The notes beneath the pieces are model-generated. The model ran no database searches. It saw nothing but the letters and a program-made list of their open reading frames with translations, and was not told the DNA's origin. From Psychrobacillus sp. OK028 (GTDB lineage Bacteria; Bacillota; Bacilli; Bacillales_A; Planococcaceae), in the NCBI RefSeq assembly GCF_900103605.1, contig NZ_FNHY01000004.1:1-64000 (forward strand): a stretch of DNA of 64,000 bases, written 5' to 3'. Numbering within the stretch: the first letter of the stretch is position 1; each line of letters begins with the position of its first letter. Below are positions 1 through 9,666 of this stretch, in pieces. A program made the position numbers and the translations under genes.

Positions 1-108
1 TCTCCTTTTAAAGTTGTTTTAGTCGATAACTTGAGGGTACTTTGCCTTTTTATTTTTGTCCAAAAAAAGCCTTACACAAACTTTTATACACTATCGTCTA
101 TAGTTATT

Positions 109-150
109 TACTCGCTCTCACAGTGGAAATACTCTCGGAACAGGATAATT
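109..150 (+). repeat. Short remnant of the 21-bp TACTCTCGG repeat family
   Basis: Two TACT-type cores start at 109 and 130, exactly 21 bp apart. The second reads ACTCTCGGAACAGG, the same terminal unit that closes the arrays near 11.7, 16.2, 16.4, 16.55 and 36.74 kb. It lies beyond the terminator of the minus-strand SLH gene and does not look coding. Confidence 0.7.
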
Positions 151-170
151 TTCCAAAACTACACTATATT

Positions 171-216
171 AAAAAACGCAAGGATGCTGTCAGGTGACAG
201 CGTCCGTGCGTTTTTG
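171..216 (-). terminator. Rho-independent terminator of the SLH-glucosaminidase gene
   Basis: A long, nearly perfect hairpin (AACGCA at 175-180 pairing with TGCGTT at 207-212, with GATGCTGTCA/TGACAGCGTC inside). On the minus strand it is followed by a T run (A run at 171-176). It starts about 10 bases past the stop of the gene ending at 224. The plus side also has T residues, so it may act in both directions. Confidence 0.85.
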
Positions 217-223
217 TTTTATA

Positions 224-2221
224 TTATTCTATTATTCTTAGTAAATCTCCACGGATCCAGCCGTAATCAGATGGCGGGGCTGTGTCAGTTAGTACTTTGT
301 GCCATTCGTAACCGTCAGCGGCTTTTACTGTTTCTACAATTACAACAGGGTATCCGAATAGGTTACCTACACCTAAGTCTTTTTTCTTGTATGTGTATAA
401 TATGTTGCTCCATGTTGAAGCAGATGCACGAACGTTTTGCGTTGTTGTTGCTGTTGTCATCGCTAATTTAGCTTGTTTGTAATCTCTGCCGCCGAGGCTT
501 TGATCTATTGTGTACATATGGCCGGCAACTTTTGAGCCCCAATGTGGATCTGATGCATATTTTACATTGAATCCAGTTGTTTTGTTCCCTGGAACTATTC
601 CATTTGCATAGCTGCCAGTAGGTAGTCCATAGCTTGAATTGATGTATCTTGTGACGAATGCATTTACACTATTTTTGGGTTCTGCATATTTTTCGCCCAA
701 TTCTGGGTTCGAATCGAATACTTTTATACCAAATAGATTGTTTTTCGTCATTGCATTTCCGCTAATTCCAAAGTCACTTTCGTGAATTGCCGTTGCTAGG
801 ATGAACATCGCGTTGACACGGTATGTTGTTTCCATTTCCTTTAAGTATGTGCCAAGTCCGATTAGTTTGGATTTGGTTACAGCGTCTTTATATTTTGCAA
901 GATTTGTTGCCTGTCTTGCTGCCAATGCCGACATAATATAGCTGTCTAGTTCTTCTGCTGTATAGTTTGTTGGCTGTCTAACTGATTGGAATTGGAAGTA
1001 GGGGAAATGGGTACCCTTTAAGTTTCCATTAATATCGTAAAATTGGACGCCGTCATAGCTGTAATATTCACCAAATCGTTCCATAAATTGCGGCGCTGGT
1101 CCTACAGTATAAAAGGCTGATTTTTTCGTTAAATGATCATATACATAATGATTCAGCATCTCTGAACCGTTTTTCACATATTTGTCTCTTCCAGATATAA
1201 GCTGTGAGGGTATAAGACCTACTTCTGAATGTTTCGCATAGCCTACTGTACCGCCTACTTGGACGATGACGTAGTCTGGTCCGCTACCGATGTATTTCAT
1301 CTCACGGCCTTCTGTTGTGTACGTTACTTCGTTTGAAAAACTAGTATTACTATAAATAGATGCATAGTTTTTCGTTGTATTGTCAGCATACGCAATTCCA
1401 GATTTTATTTTGATGATGTCATCGCCCTTGTAAATTGCATCAACGGACGATGATGCGAATGCTTTTTCTGCTTCTACATAGGTTGCATACGTTTTTGTCG
1501 TTTTTACTAATTCTCCATTTTTAATGGATGCAATTTGATATAATGTAGGGTCAACTGGTTCTGGTTTTCCTGGTTCTGGTGTCGGCTCAGGTTCTTCTAC
1601 TGTTTTCATAAGTTCGATGAAACGGTAGATTACTGCTGATACTTGGTCACGTTTAGATAGATCTTTTGGCTTGAACAGTACCGCTGATGAAGTTTTATCT
1701 TCTGTAGCAAATCCGTTGATGATTTTAGCGGCAATAGTTTTTTTGGCAGCTACTATACTATCTGCTGACCCGAATTTATTTTGGTCACCCACTATAATAC
1801 TATCTACGGAAACAGTGATACTTTTTTGATCTAACACGCGTGCCATGGTAATTGCCATTTCTTCACGCGTTATTTTTTTCGTAGGATTGAACTTATTATC
1901 TAATGTCCCTTTCATAATTCCCGTGCTTTGCAGTGCACCTATTGCAGATGCCAGTGCAGAGGATGGATTTACATCCGTGTAGGTCGGAACTGCTGCTGGT
2001 AATTCTAATGCACGTACTATGAAAGCGGCGAATTGCTCTCTCGTCACGTCATCCTTAGGTCTTACTGTTCCATCGTTATAGCCTTGAATTATCCCTTGCT
2101 CGATCATTGCTCGCATTTCTTTTTCTAACGTTAAACCTGTCAGTTCATCTGCAGCTTGTACAGGAATATATGCAGTAATGATTAAGGAAAGTGCAATGAG
2201 AATTGCTACTAATTTTTTCAT
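224..2221 (-). CDS. SLH-domain glucosaminidase (GH73-like cell-wall hydrolase) with SH3 tail
   Basis: A secreted, surface-anchored peptidoglycan hydrolase of 665 aa. Seen: signal peptide (residues 1-24, VQA cleavage region), two clear SLH repeats and a weaker third (about 36-205), and a Pro/Glu linker (PEPTPEPGKPEP). A mannosyl-glycoprotein endo-beta-N-acetylglucosaminidase domain (about 430-590) carries the likely catalytic Glu in ATAIHESDFG, and a bacterial SH3 domain closes the protein. The family cleaves the GlcNAc-MurNAc glycan bond, usually during cell separation or wall remodelling. The ATG follows GGAAGGAG. It is the last of four consecutive SLH genes and has its own terminator. LytG/LytD-like activity is inferred; the SLH anchoring role is well established. 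Confidence 0.88.
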   Translation of the reverse strand: MKKLVAILIALSLIITAYIPVQAADELTGLTLEKEMRAMIEQGIIQGYNDGTVRPKDDVTREQFAAFIVRALELPAAVPTYTDVNPSSALASAIGALQSTGIMKGTLDNKFNPTKKITREEMAITMARVLDQKSITVSVDSIIVGDQNKFGSADSIVAAKKTIAAKIINGFATEDKTSSAVLFKPKDLSKRDQVSAVIYRFIELMKTVEEPEPTPEPGKPEPVDPTLYQIASIKNGELVKTTKTYATYVEAEKAFASSSVDAIYKGDDIIKIKSGIAYADNTTKNYASIYSNTSFSNEVTYTTEGREMKYIGSGPDYVIVQVGGTVGYAKHSEVGLIPSQLISGRDKYVKNGSEMLNHYVYDHLTKKSAFYTVGPAPQFMERFGEYYSYDGVQFYDINGNLKGTHFPYFQFQSVRQPTNYTAEELDSYIMSALAARQATNLAKYKDAVTKSKLIGLGTYLKEMETTYRVNAMFILATAIHESDFGISGNAMTKNNLFGIKVFDSNPELGEKYAEPKNSVNAFVTRYINSSYGLPTGSYANGIVPGNKTTGFNVKYASDPHWGSKVAGHMYTIDQSLGGRDYKQAKLAMTTATTTQNVRASASTWSNILYTYKKKDLGVGNLFGYPVVIVETVKAADGYEWHKVLTDTAPPSDYGWIRGDLLRIIE

Positions 2222-2285
2222 GTTAAACTCCTTCCAAATCTCTCTTTTACTTTATTAATCTATCATTTTTAGTTTATTTACATAA

Positions 2286-4178
2286 CTATTTTTGAATTCT
2301 TGCAAGAAATGCTGCGAATTCTGAGCGTGTTATTTTATTGTATGGCTTGAAAGTGTTATCTCCGTAACCTACCGTTACTTTTGCATCAATAATTGGCAGT
2401 ATATAAGGATACGCAGCCATTGATGGAGAAATATCTACAAAATTGCTATTATTGGAGGTCGTTGGTGAAAGTTTAAAAGCTTTAGCCAATAATATTGCCA
2501 TCTCGCCTCTAGTCACTTTAGCATCCGGCTTGAAAGTACCGTCTTTGTAACCAGAAATTATTCCAGCGTCTACAGCACTTTGAATATAGCCTGCTGCGAA
2601 CGACTTATCGGAAACATCTGAGAAGGTCGTTTTTCTTAATGCACCATCTAATGATTTGGCTCTTCCGATTAATACTGCTGCTTCCGCCCTAGTAATCTCT
2701 TGGTAAGGTTTAAAACTGCCGTCGTCATAGCCATTTATTTGCTCTTTATTTGCTAAGTAGCCTATATGTTCACTAAACCATTGCGTTCCTTTAACGTCTG
2801 AATATTTAGGATTTATTATTTGGATATTTAGTCTTTCTTGTACTTTGATGCCTTTTGCCGTTTGGTAAGATACTTCTATCGGATAATCTCCTTGAACCCC
2901 ATAAAATGTCCATTTATTGTTTTGCTTGGTTAATGTTTTATTGTTTAAAGATAGTTGAAATCCCGTAACAGAATTTACCTGTAAAATTTCTACTTTCCCT
3001 TTTTCCACTTTCGCTTCTAATTTTGGAGATCCTGCGATGTCTTTCTCGTATTGAACTAATCCATAGCCAAAACTTGAGTCTCTACCAGGCGTTCCAAGAT
3101 CCTTTGCTTGTGATGTCAATAAAGCACGTAATTGTACATTTGTCATGCTAGGAAATCTTTCACGGTATAGCGCTAAAACACCTGTTACATGAGGTGCTGC
3201 CATAGAAGTTCCCGATAAATGTGTATAGCCATCCTGTTTGCCGTCTGAAAAGTCCCATTCGAATGGGTAGGTGCTGAATATTGCATATCCCGGTGCCGCA
3301 ATTTCAAGTTCTGCCCCAATAGATGATTCTGGTAACTTTGCAAGTACATCTGTGACAGCTCCAACTGCTATCACACTGCTAAACTTCGCAGGATATGTTA
3401 CTGAGTTGCCTTTAGACTGTTCAAGAGCTTCATTACCAGCAGCCCCAACTAATAGCATTCCTTTTTCATAAGCTGTTTTCAATGCTTTTTCCATGGCAGC
3501 ATCGTATATTGTCGATGTAATACTTAAGTTTAAAATGTCTAGGTCATTTTCGATCGCCCATTCGATCCCACGAATGATGCTACCTGTTGTTCCATAACCT
3601 GATTCATCTAACACTTTAACGCTGTATATTTGTGCATTTGGAGCGATGCCAACTATCCCTGTATCATTTGCTTTGGCAGCAATTACTCCTGCGACATGTG
3701 TACCATGTCCATGATTATCATCGTACGGTATGCCAGTGGCGCACTTAGTGGACAGCGCACAAAAGCCACCTGCTACTTTAATATCTCGATGTTCTGTATC
3801 AATTCCTGAATCAAGTATTCCTATTTTCACATTTTTACCGGTATAAGGTTTTGTATTGGATGGGGCTGCTTTAACGGTTGTAATAGAAGGAATAACTTTG
3901 TCGCTTGATATATTGTATTTATGTTCTTTTTGGAGCACTGCTGTTGAATCAAATTGTTGAATCGCTTTTACTTCATCCTCATTCAAGGTAACCTCGAAGG
4001 TAGAAAAATGATCGAAATAACCGTTTACTTGTATGTTTCTATCTTTCATAAACTTATTTAGTTCGTCTGCATTCTCTGAGATTATGTAGAAATTTTTGTC
4101 GCTTTCTGCGTATGTTTGTAGAGGCAACAGAAGGATTGTTAAGAAAAGAGATATGATAAATATTTGAGTAGCTTTCAC
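2286..4178 (-). CDS. S8 subtilisin-like serine protease with C-terminal SLH domains
   Basis: An exported subtilase of 630 aa held in the wall by SLH repeats. Seen: signal peptide (1-24), an inhibitor-I9-like propeptide (about 27-90), and the complete catalytic triad in GILDSGID (Asp), NHGHGTHVAG (His) and LSGTSMAAPHV (Ser). A beta-rich spacer follows, then three SLH repeats (about 455-630). The start is GTG behind GGGGGATTA. All triad residues are present, so an active enzyme is expected; its substrate is unknown. No terminator separates it from the next SLH gene downstream (64-bp gap), so read-through co-transcription is possible. A terminator at 4211-4238 isolates it from the amidase gene upstream. 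Confidence 0.9.
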   Translation of the reverse strand: MKATQIFIISLFLTILLLPLQTYAESDKNFYIISENADELNKFMKDRNIQVNGYFDHFSTFEVTLNEDEVKAIQQFDSTAVLQKEHKYNISSDKVIPSITTVKAAPSNTKPYTGKNVKIGILDSGIDTEHRDIKVAGGFCALSTKCATGIPYDDNHGHGTHVAGVIAAKANDTGIVGIAPNAQIYSVKVLDESGYGTTGSIIRGIEWAIENDLDILNLSITSTIYDAAMEKALKTAYEKGMLLVGAAGNEALEQSKGNSVTYPAKFSSVIAVGAVTDVLAKLPESSIGAELEIAAPGYAIFSTYPFEWDFSDGKQDGYTHLSGTSMAAPHVTGVLALYRERFPSMTNVQLRALLTSQAKDLGTPGRDSSFGYGLVQYEKDIAGSPKLEAKVEKGKVEILQVNSVTGFQLSLNNKTLTKQNNKWTFYGVQGDYPIEVSYQTAKGIKVQERLNIQIINPKYSDVKGTQWFSEHIGYLANKEQINGYDDGSFKPYQEITRAEAAVLIGRAKSLDGALRKTTFSDVSDKSFAAGYIQSAVDAGIISGYKDGTFKPDAKVTRGEMAILLAKAFKLSPTTSNNSNFVDISPSMAAYPYILPIIDAKVTVGYGDNTFKPYNKITRSEFAAFLARIQK

Positions 4179-4203
4179 AGGTAATCCCCCACTTTCTATG
4201 TAT

Positions 4204-4238
4204 GAAAAAGCAGTCCTAATGAAAATTCATCAGGACTG
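4204..4238 (-). terminator. Terminator between the amidase and subtilase genes
   Basis: CAGTCCTAATGAA at 4211-4223 pairs with TTCATCAGGACTG at 4226-4238. On the minus strand it is followed by GCTTTTTC. It lies just past the amidase stop. Confidence 0.85.
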
Positions 4239-4244
4239 TATGGA

Positions 4245-5702
4245 TTAATGATGTTTTTTTGATGGTGCTGCATTGAATTTAGAATAGTAGCTTCCTGCTT
4301 CAGAATATTTTTCATAGTGATAATAGTAATCTAATGTTCCTAGGAAAATTGCTCGAGCCATTTGCTCTCTTCTTGTGGATGAAGCAATATACGCATTATC
4401 TGTTTTGTTATCGATAAACCCAACCTCCGCTAATGCTGCGGGAACTGAATTTTCTCTTAAAACCGCATAGTTTCCAGGTTTTACGCCTCGATCTCTTAAG
4501 CCCCATGCTTCTTGCATACGTTTGTGAATGTATGTTGCAAGTGCTTTAGACTGATCGACGTTTTTATTAGTAGATGCATAATAGAATGTCTCTTGCCCTA
4601 AAGCTGAACCGTTTAGTGCATTGGCATGTACGCTCACAAATGAATCTGCATTATTTTTATAGGCAAACTGTGCACGCTGTGAAAGTGTCAGAAATGTATC
4701 CGTCTCACGAGTTAGTATTGGTTTTATCGGTGTTTGCGCAAAATACTTTTTCATACGTAGACTTATATCTAATACAACATCTTTTTCCTTCAGACCGAAT
4801 CCAGTAGCTCCTGAATCCTGCTTACCATGTCCTGGATCAATTACTACAACTAAATCATTCAATGATTTTTTCGTGTCTACTGGAATTGGTTCAATTGGTA
4901 AAGAACCAGCGGATGGTGCATCTGTTGTTAAATAAGCTTTTGAGAAAAATCCAGTTTTGTTACCTGATTTTGCATAAACCCAACTTCCAACTTGGTAATA
5001 CACATCAACTGGATAGCCTTCGGAAAACTTATAGGTTGTCCCATACCCAACTCCAGGGCCACTACGGAAGTTTAACGTTTCTCCTTTTACATCCACGTAC
5101 ATTTTAGTAGGTGTGTCTGCTAAAGTATTAGTTCTGAAATCTGCATTGATTGCTCTTGTTAAAAATACCGCGAAGTCTCCGCGTTTCATTAATTGAGTTG
5201 TCCCAAAGTTTCCTTTTCCAACTCCTGCTGAAATCCCTTTGTTTACTAATTCGTTTGCAGCATCATTAGTTGTTGTAGACTGATATCCAAATGCACGAGC
5301 TATTAATAAAGCCATTTCACCACGTTTTAAGGTTTCATTCGGTTTATATGTCCCATCATTATATCCTCTAATAATGTCACGGCTAGCCATTTCGTTAATG
5401 TAGCCAATAGCAAAATTTGAACTAGGCACATCTGAGAACTTTTGGTTTTTGTCGGTTCCTGAAAATTGCAAAGCTTTTCCTATCATGACTGCAGCATGCG
5501 CTCTCGTCATTGGTGCATCAGGTGAAAATAAAGTAGAACTATCTGAAGAAAGAATATCTCCCTTGTTTAGATACATAATTTCTTCATATGCACTGATTGT
5601 GTTTTTTACATCTTTATAATATGTTGCAGCAAGTGTCGGAGAGGCGGATAGTGTCAAGATAGCAATGAAACTAGCAATTAATGTGAGATAAATTTTTTTC
5701 AC
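4245..5702 (-). CDS. SLH-domain N-acetylmuramoyl-L-alanine amidase (Amidase_3) with SH3 domain
   Basis: A surface autolysin of 485 aa that should cleave the MurNAc-L-Ala amide bond. Seen: signal peptide (1-25), three SLH repeats (about 28-195), a bacterial SH3 domain (about 205-260, LNFRSGPGVGYGT), then a zinc-dependent Amidase_3 domain (about 283-460). The latter has VVIDPGHGKQDSGATG (first zinc His), a Glu on the following helix, SVHANALNG (second His) and ALAEVGFIDN (catalytic Glu). Start is GTG preceded by AAAAGGAG. The domain order is mirrored relative to the neighbouring protease, whose SLH block is C-terminal. Confidence 0.92.
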   Translation of the reverse strand: MKKIYLTLIASFIAILTLSASPTLAATYYKDVKNTISAYEEIMYLNKGDILSSDSSTLFSPDAPMTRAHAAVMIGKALQFSGTDKNQKFSDVPSSNFAIGYINEMASRDIIRGYNDGTYKPNETLKRGEMALLIARAFGYQSTTTNDAANELVNKGISAGVGKGNFGTTQLMKRGDFAVFLTRAINADFRTNTLADTPTKMYVDVKGETLNFRSGPGVGYGTTYKFSEGYPVDVYYQVGSWVYAKSGNKTGFFSKAYLTTDAPSAGSLPIEPIPVDTKKSLNDLVVVIDPGHGKQDSGATGFGLKEKDVVLDISLRMKKYFAQTPIKPILTRETDTFLTLSQRAQFAYKNNADSFVSVHANALNGSALGQETFYYASTNKNVDQSKALATYIHKRMQEAWGLRDRGVKPGNYAVLRENSVPAALAEVGFIDNKTDNAYIASSTRREQMARAIFLGTLDYYYHYEKYSEAGSYYSKFNAAPSKKHH

Positions 5703-5869
5703 AGATTAATAACTCCTTTTCTTTTTCTACATGCATCTTAACACATTTTTTTCTACTAAAATATCAGACATTGGGGCTAAATTTGGTTTAATTGGAAACT
5801 TTTTTGGGTATATAGGTTTTCAACTTGTCAGATATTGTATGTATATGTATTTTGTGTGCCAATGAAATT

Positions 5870-5896
5870 AGCCATACGAGATTTTCCCGTATGGCT
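5870..5896 (-). terminator. Hairpin after the SLH 5'-nucleotidase
   Basis: AGCCATACG at 5870-5878 pairs with CGTATGGCT at 5888-5896, about 25 bases past the stop. The following T run is weak (AATTTCATT on the minus strand), so termination efficiency is uncertain. Confidence 0.6.
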
Positions 5897-5918
5897 ATAT
5901 TTAAGGGTCCTATTGTAT

Positions 5919-8081
5919 TTATTTTTTTGAAACGTCAACAATTCGACCTTCAACTTTTGGTTCAACTTTGTCTAATGTTTTTAAATAGTCAATAAACATT
6001 TCATAGTCAACAAAACCTGGTTCCGATACTCGACCTTCAGCATATGCTTTTGCAAATGTTGTATAATTGTCTCCACCACGAGCTGTGAAGGCATTAGTAG
6101 CTACTACATACTTAGTTGCATCATTTATTGCAACATATTTGTCGCCTTCTTTAACTTCTACTTTAACTACGCGTTTTCCAGCTTCTTTTGTGCTATCATA
6201 CTCAAACTTAAGTCCCGAAACATGTAGGAATGCTCCAGATTCATTTGGTGCCTGCGATACGGAGTGCTCCAGTACTTCTTTCATTTCTGAACCTGTTACT
6301 TCTACTAAAGCTAATGCATTACCGAAAGGCATTACTTGTAATACTTCCCCTACAGTAATATCACCTGCATTGATAGAAGTACGAATTCCTCCACCATTTG
6401 TCAGTGCAATAGATGTTTTCGGATTAATCGTTTTCGCTTTTGCAAGCATACCATCTGTAATTAAGTTTCCTAGATTTGTTTCATTGAAACGAACACTTTG
6501 TGTACCGTCTCCTTCGTTAGCTCTTAGTCCATTTAGTGCAACTAGTGCTTCCACTCCGATAGACTCTTTTTTCAATGCATCAATTTTAGCTTTATATGGA
6601 GCTAGTAGTTTTTCTGCTTCCGCGTCAGCTGCATAAGTTGTTTTGTTTCCAGCATCTGTGTTAAGTAGCTCCGCTTTTTGAACTACTACTTCCCCTTTAA
6701 CGTTGAAAGTAACACCTATTGTACCTAAGAATTTACTATATTCTTTCGCTTGAACGATTAATGTTGGAGAATCGAATGCGTTGGAAACAACAGCTTCTTT
6801 AAGCTCTGAATGTGTATGTCCTCCAACAATAATATCGATACCTTCTACTTTTTTCGCAAGTTCAATATCATTATCAAATGCAACGTTGTCATCATATCCT
6901 AGATGTGAGATTGCAATGATTTTTGTGATTCCTTGATCTTCAAATGCTTTTACTGCAGCTTTTGCTGAAGCAATATAGTCCTTGAAAATTACTTTTCCAG
7001 TACTAGAAATTGTTGGAGTTTCTACAGTCGTAAGACCGAATATGCCAACTTTATGTCCGTTAACATTAAGTACTGTCCCATTTTGGATTTTGCCGTTTTC
7101 TGGTGATGAACTGTATTTATTTAATTGTAGATCTTTAAATAAAGGCTCTTTCGAGAAGTCTAAGTTTGCTGATACTATAGGAAACTTCGCAGATTTTACA
7201 AAGTTCGCAAGCTCCTTATGACCATTTCCTAAATCGAATTCATGATTCCCTAATGTCATTGCGTCGTATCCAAGTAAATTCATCACGGCAACACTTTCCG
7301 CCCCTTTGAATTCATTGAAATATAGATCTCCTGAGAATACGTCCCCAGCATCCAGTAAAAGGTTGTTTTTGTTTGCTGCGCGTACTTCTTTAATAGCAGT
7401 TGCCCGATAAGGCGCATTTTCTACATATGCGTGTGTATCATTAGTGTGCATTACCATTAAGTCAAATTGACTTATTTCTTTCGTTCCTCTGTGTAGGAAC
7501 AAAGCTAATTCACCACGTTTTACTGCATCTGTTGCACCGAAAGCTGTTGCAGTTTTTCCTTGAGTGATTTTAGATTTTACTAATGCGTCCACATATCTGG
7601 CGAAAGTACTGTTTACATCTTTAAATTCTGTTTTACTTACAGAGTTATTAACGTCTAGTTGTCCAGCGTTCGCTAATAGTTTAGCAGTTTCATTTCTATT
7701 TAATATATCTTCAGATCCAAATAAAGTTTTTGTTTTTCCATTCACTACTTTTGCCTCTACAAGCGCATTTACCGCCCATTTAGCACGAGAAGGCACGTCC
7801 TTAAATCCTGCATCTGCGTATATTCCTTTTTCACTAAAGCCCATAGCTTTCGCAACTAAAACAGCCGCATCCGCACGTTTAATACTTGAGTCTGTACCGA
7901 ATTGAGAAGATGAAAAACCTTTTGTAAATCCATTACTTACTAAGTAATCAACTGCAGTTTTGTACTGTGGAGCTACGTCTTTGAAGGTTGTTGCATCTTC
8001 TGCAGAAACTGCTGATCCCATCGATATAGCTACTGCTGCAGCTGTAATACTAGATGCTAGAAATTTCTTATTCTTAAACAT
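5919..8081 (-). CDS. SLH-domain 5'-nucleotidase / UDP-sugar hydrolase family metallophosphatase
   Basis: An exported nucleotidase of 720 aa that probably dephosphorylates extracellular nucleotides or hydrolyses UDP-sugars. The start at MFKNKKF is chosen because GAGGAGG sits 8 bases upstream and a signal peptide (SMGSAVSAE) begins there; an in-frame upstream extension has neither. Seen: three SLH repeats (about 30-200) and the calcineurin-like metallophosphatase motifs MHTNDTHA, LLDAGDVFSGD, LGNHEFD and GGHTHSE. The 5'-nucleotidase C-terminal domain includes LTNGGGIRTSI and VMPFGNAL. All metal ligands expected for the family are visible. A role in phosphate or nucleoside scavenging is inferred. 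Confidence 0.9.
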   Translation of the reverse strand: MFKNKKFLASSITAAAVAISMGSAVSAEDATTFKDVAPQYKTAVDYLVSNGFTKGFSSSQFGTDSSIKRADAAVLVAKAMGFSEKGIYADAGFKDVPSRAKWAVNALVEAKVVNGKTKTLFGSEDILNRNETAKLLANAGQLDVNNSVSKTEFKDVNSTFARYVDALVKSKITQGKTATAFGATDAVKRGELALFLHRGTKEISQFDLMVMHTNDTHAYVENAPYRATAIKEVRAANKNNLLLDAGDVFSGDLYFNEFKGAESVAVMNLLGYDAMTLGNHEFDLGNGHKELANFVKSAKFPIVSANLDFSKEPLFKDLQLNKYSSSPENGKIQNGTVLNVNGHKVGIFGLTTVETPTISSTGKVIFKDYIASAKAAVKAFEDQGITKIIAISHLGYDDNVAFDNDIELAKKVEGIDIIVGGHTHSELKEAVVSNAFDSPTLIVQAKEYSKFLGTIGVTFNVKGEVVVQKAELLNTDAGNKTTYAADAEAEKLLAPYKAKIDALKKESIGVEALVALNGLRANEGDGTQSVRFNETNLGNLITDGMLAKAKTINPKTSIALTNGGGIRTSINAGDITVGEVLQVMPFGNALALVEVTGSEMKEVLEHSVSQAPNESGAFLHVSGLKFEYDSTKEAGKRVVKVEVKEGDKYVAINDATKYVVATNAFTARGGDNYTTFAKAYAEGRVSEPGFVDYEMFIDYLKTLDKVEPKVEGRIVDVSKK

Positions 8082-8206
8082 GTTGTTCCTCCTCGTATTA
8101 TGAGATTCGTTTGTAAATCTCAGATAGTTCGATTTTACCAAACTATTATTCAATTGGAAAGATTATTTACAAAATTATTAATCTACTTACAATTTTATAA
8201 TCCTCA

Positions 8207-8238
8207 AAACAAAAACCACTAGATTGCTCTAGTGGTTT
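8207..8238 (-). terminator. Terminator of the amino-acid ABC operon
   Basis: AAACCACTAGA at 8213-8223 pairs perfectly with TCTAGTGGTTT at 8228-8238, overlapping the stop codon of the ATPase gene. It is followed on the minus strand by TTTTTGTTTTG. Confidence 0.9.
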
Positions 8239-8957
8239 AGGACTTTGGATAGGAAGTCTTGTGCACGCTGGGTATTTGGGTTGCTGAAAAATTTGGCTGG
8301 TGCGGCGCGCTCTACAATTTTGCCTTCTGCCATGAAGACAATTTCGTCACAGATTTCTTTGGCGAAGCCCATTTCGTGTGTTACGACTACCATTGTCATG
8401 CCGTCTTTTGCTAGTTTACGGATGGCATCGAGCACTTCAGTTACCATTTCTGGATCTAGTGCAGAAGTCGGTTCATCAAATAGCATTACTTGTGGGTCCA
8501 TCGCAAGTGCTCGTGCAATGGCTACACGTTGTTGCTGACCTCCGGAAAGTCTGTTTGGGTAGGCATCGAATTTGTCGCCAAGTCCAAGAGAAGATAGTAG
8601 TTCTTTCCCTCTTTTTTCAGCTGCCTCTTTGCTTAGTCCCTTTACTTTCATCGGTGCCATTGTTACGTTTTCTAAAGCCGTTAGAAACGGAAATAGATTG
8701 AAGCTTTGGAATACAAAGCCTATGTTCGTGCGGGCTACGTTGATGTCCGTTTTTTTGTCGTGAATGGAAATGCCATCCACTATTATTTCCCCGTTGTCTA
8801 TCGGCTCTAGTGCGTTGATCGCTCGGATTAAGGTGGATTTCCCTGCTCCACTTGGGCCGATCAATGCGATAACATTCGATTTTGGTACTTCGAGCGAAAC
8901 GTCGGTTAGGACGTGGTGGTCTCCGAAGCTTTTATTGACATTTTTGATAGTAATCAT
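8229..8957 (-). CDS. Polar amino-acid ABC transporter ATP-binding protein (GlnQ family)
   Basis: The ATPase of an amino-acid import system, 242 aa, the family's usual size. Seen: Walker [10 protein letters not shown] (about 33-41), Q-loop VFQSFNLFP, signature LSGGQQQR, Walker [14 protein letters not shown] and the switch His in [10 protein letters not shown]. It follows the permease gene by 21 bp and has a strong AAGGAGGG site. With the permease and binding protein it forms a three-gene operon ending in a strong hairpin. The substrate cannot be read from the sequence; the family imports Gln, Arg, cystine and similar polar amino acids. Confidence 0.95.
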   Translation of the reverse strand: MITIKNVNKSFGDHHVLTDVSLEVPKSNVIALIGPSGAGKSTLIRAINALEPIDNGEIIVDGISIHDKKTDINVARTNIGFVFQSFNLFPFLTALENVTMAPMKVKGLSKEAAEKRGKELLSSLGLGDKFDAYPNRLSGGQQQRVAIARALAMDPQVMLFDEPTSALDPEMVTEVLDAIRKLAKDGMTMVVVTHEMGFAKEICDEIVFMAEGKIVERAAPAKFFSNPNTQRAQDFLSKVLNH

Positions 8958-8978
8958 TTGGGTACACCCTCCTTAACG

Positions 8979-9635
8979 TTATGTCTCGCTTTTCAGTAAT
9001 CGTTTTTCGAAATATCGAATGATTAGCGATAGGCTGAATGTCATGATGAAATAGATTAGTGCAACGAATGTCCACACTTCAATCGAGCGGAATGATGTTG
9101 CTACTAGGTTTTTGGCGTTTAGTGTTAACTCGGTCGCTGCAATGACTGATACAAGTGATGAGTCTTTTATTAGCATAATAAATTGGGATGCAAGTGGTGG
9201 TAAAACTCGTCTAAATGCTTGTGGCAAAATAATATGAGTCATTGCCTTTGCATGAGACATACCAAGTGATCGCGCGGCTTCCATCTGTCCTTTCGGTACA
9301 GCTTGAATACCTGCTCGAACGATCTCGGCAATGAATGCACCAGCAAATATCGCCAAGCCCCAAATCGCCCCCCAATAGGAACCGAGCTTTAAGAATTGTC
9401 CAAGTACAAAGTAAATCCAAATAAGTAAAACAAGCAGTGGAACACCACGAATGATTTCTACATAGATGGAAGATATCAATCTGAAAAACTTGTTTTTTGA
9501 AATACGTCCCATCCCAAATATAATACCTATTGGGATAGCAATAAGAATAGCTAATAAGGAAATTTCTAATGTTTTTAAGGCCCCGTCAATAAAGATGTCC
9601 ATATTACGGGGTATTACACTCCAGTCGTATGTCAT
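8979..9635 (-). CDS. Amino-acid ABC transporter permease (His/Glu/Gln/Arg/opine family)
   Basis: The inner-membrane subunit of the importer, 218 aa with about five hydrophobic helices. The EAA-loop that docks on the ATPase is visible as VPKGQMEAARSLGMSH, followed by LPQAFRRVLPPLASQ. The start follows AGAGGAGG. It is probably a homodimer, since only one permease gene is present. Confidence 0.95.
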   Translation of the reverse strand: MTYDWSVIPRNMDIFIDGALKTLEISLLAILIAIPIGIIFGMGRISKNKFFRLISSIYVEIIRGVPLLVLLIWIYFVLGQFLKLGSYWGAIWGLAIFAGAFIAEIVRAGIQAVPKGQMEAARSLGMSHAKAMTHIILPQAFRRVLPPLASQFIMLIKDSSLVSVIAATELTLNAKNLVATSFRSIEVWTFVALIYFIMTFSLSLIIRYFEKRLLKSET

Positions 9636-9666
9636 TGTTGTACCTCCTCTAGATTGCCAGAGTGTT

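Noticed and set aside
31-471. Plus-strand open frame of 146 codons at the left end
   Set aside because: It lies antisense to the SLH-glucosaminidase gene and crosses that gene's terminator; no ribosome site.
6067-6636. Long plus-strand frame inside the 5'-nucleotidase gene
   Set aside because: Shadow frame antisense to a gene with intact metallophosphatase motifs.
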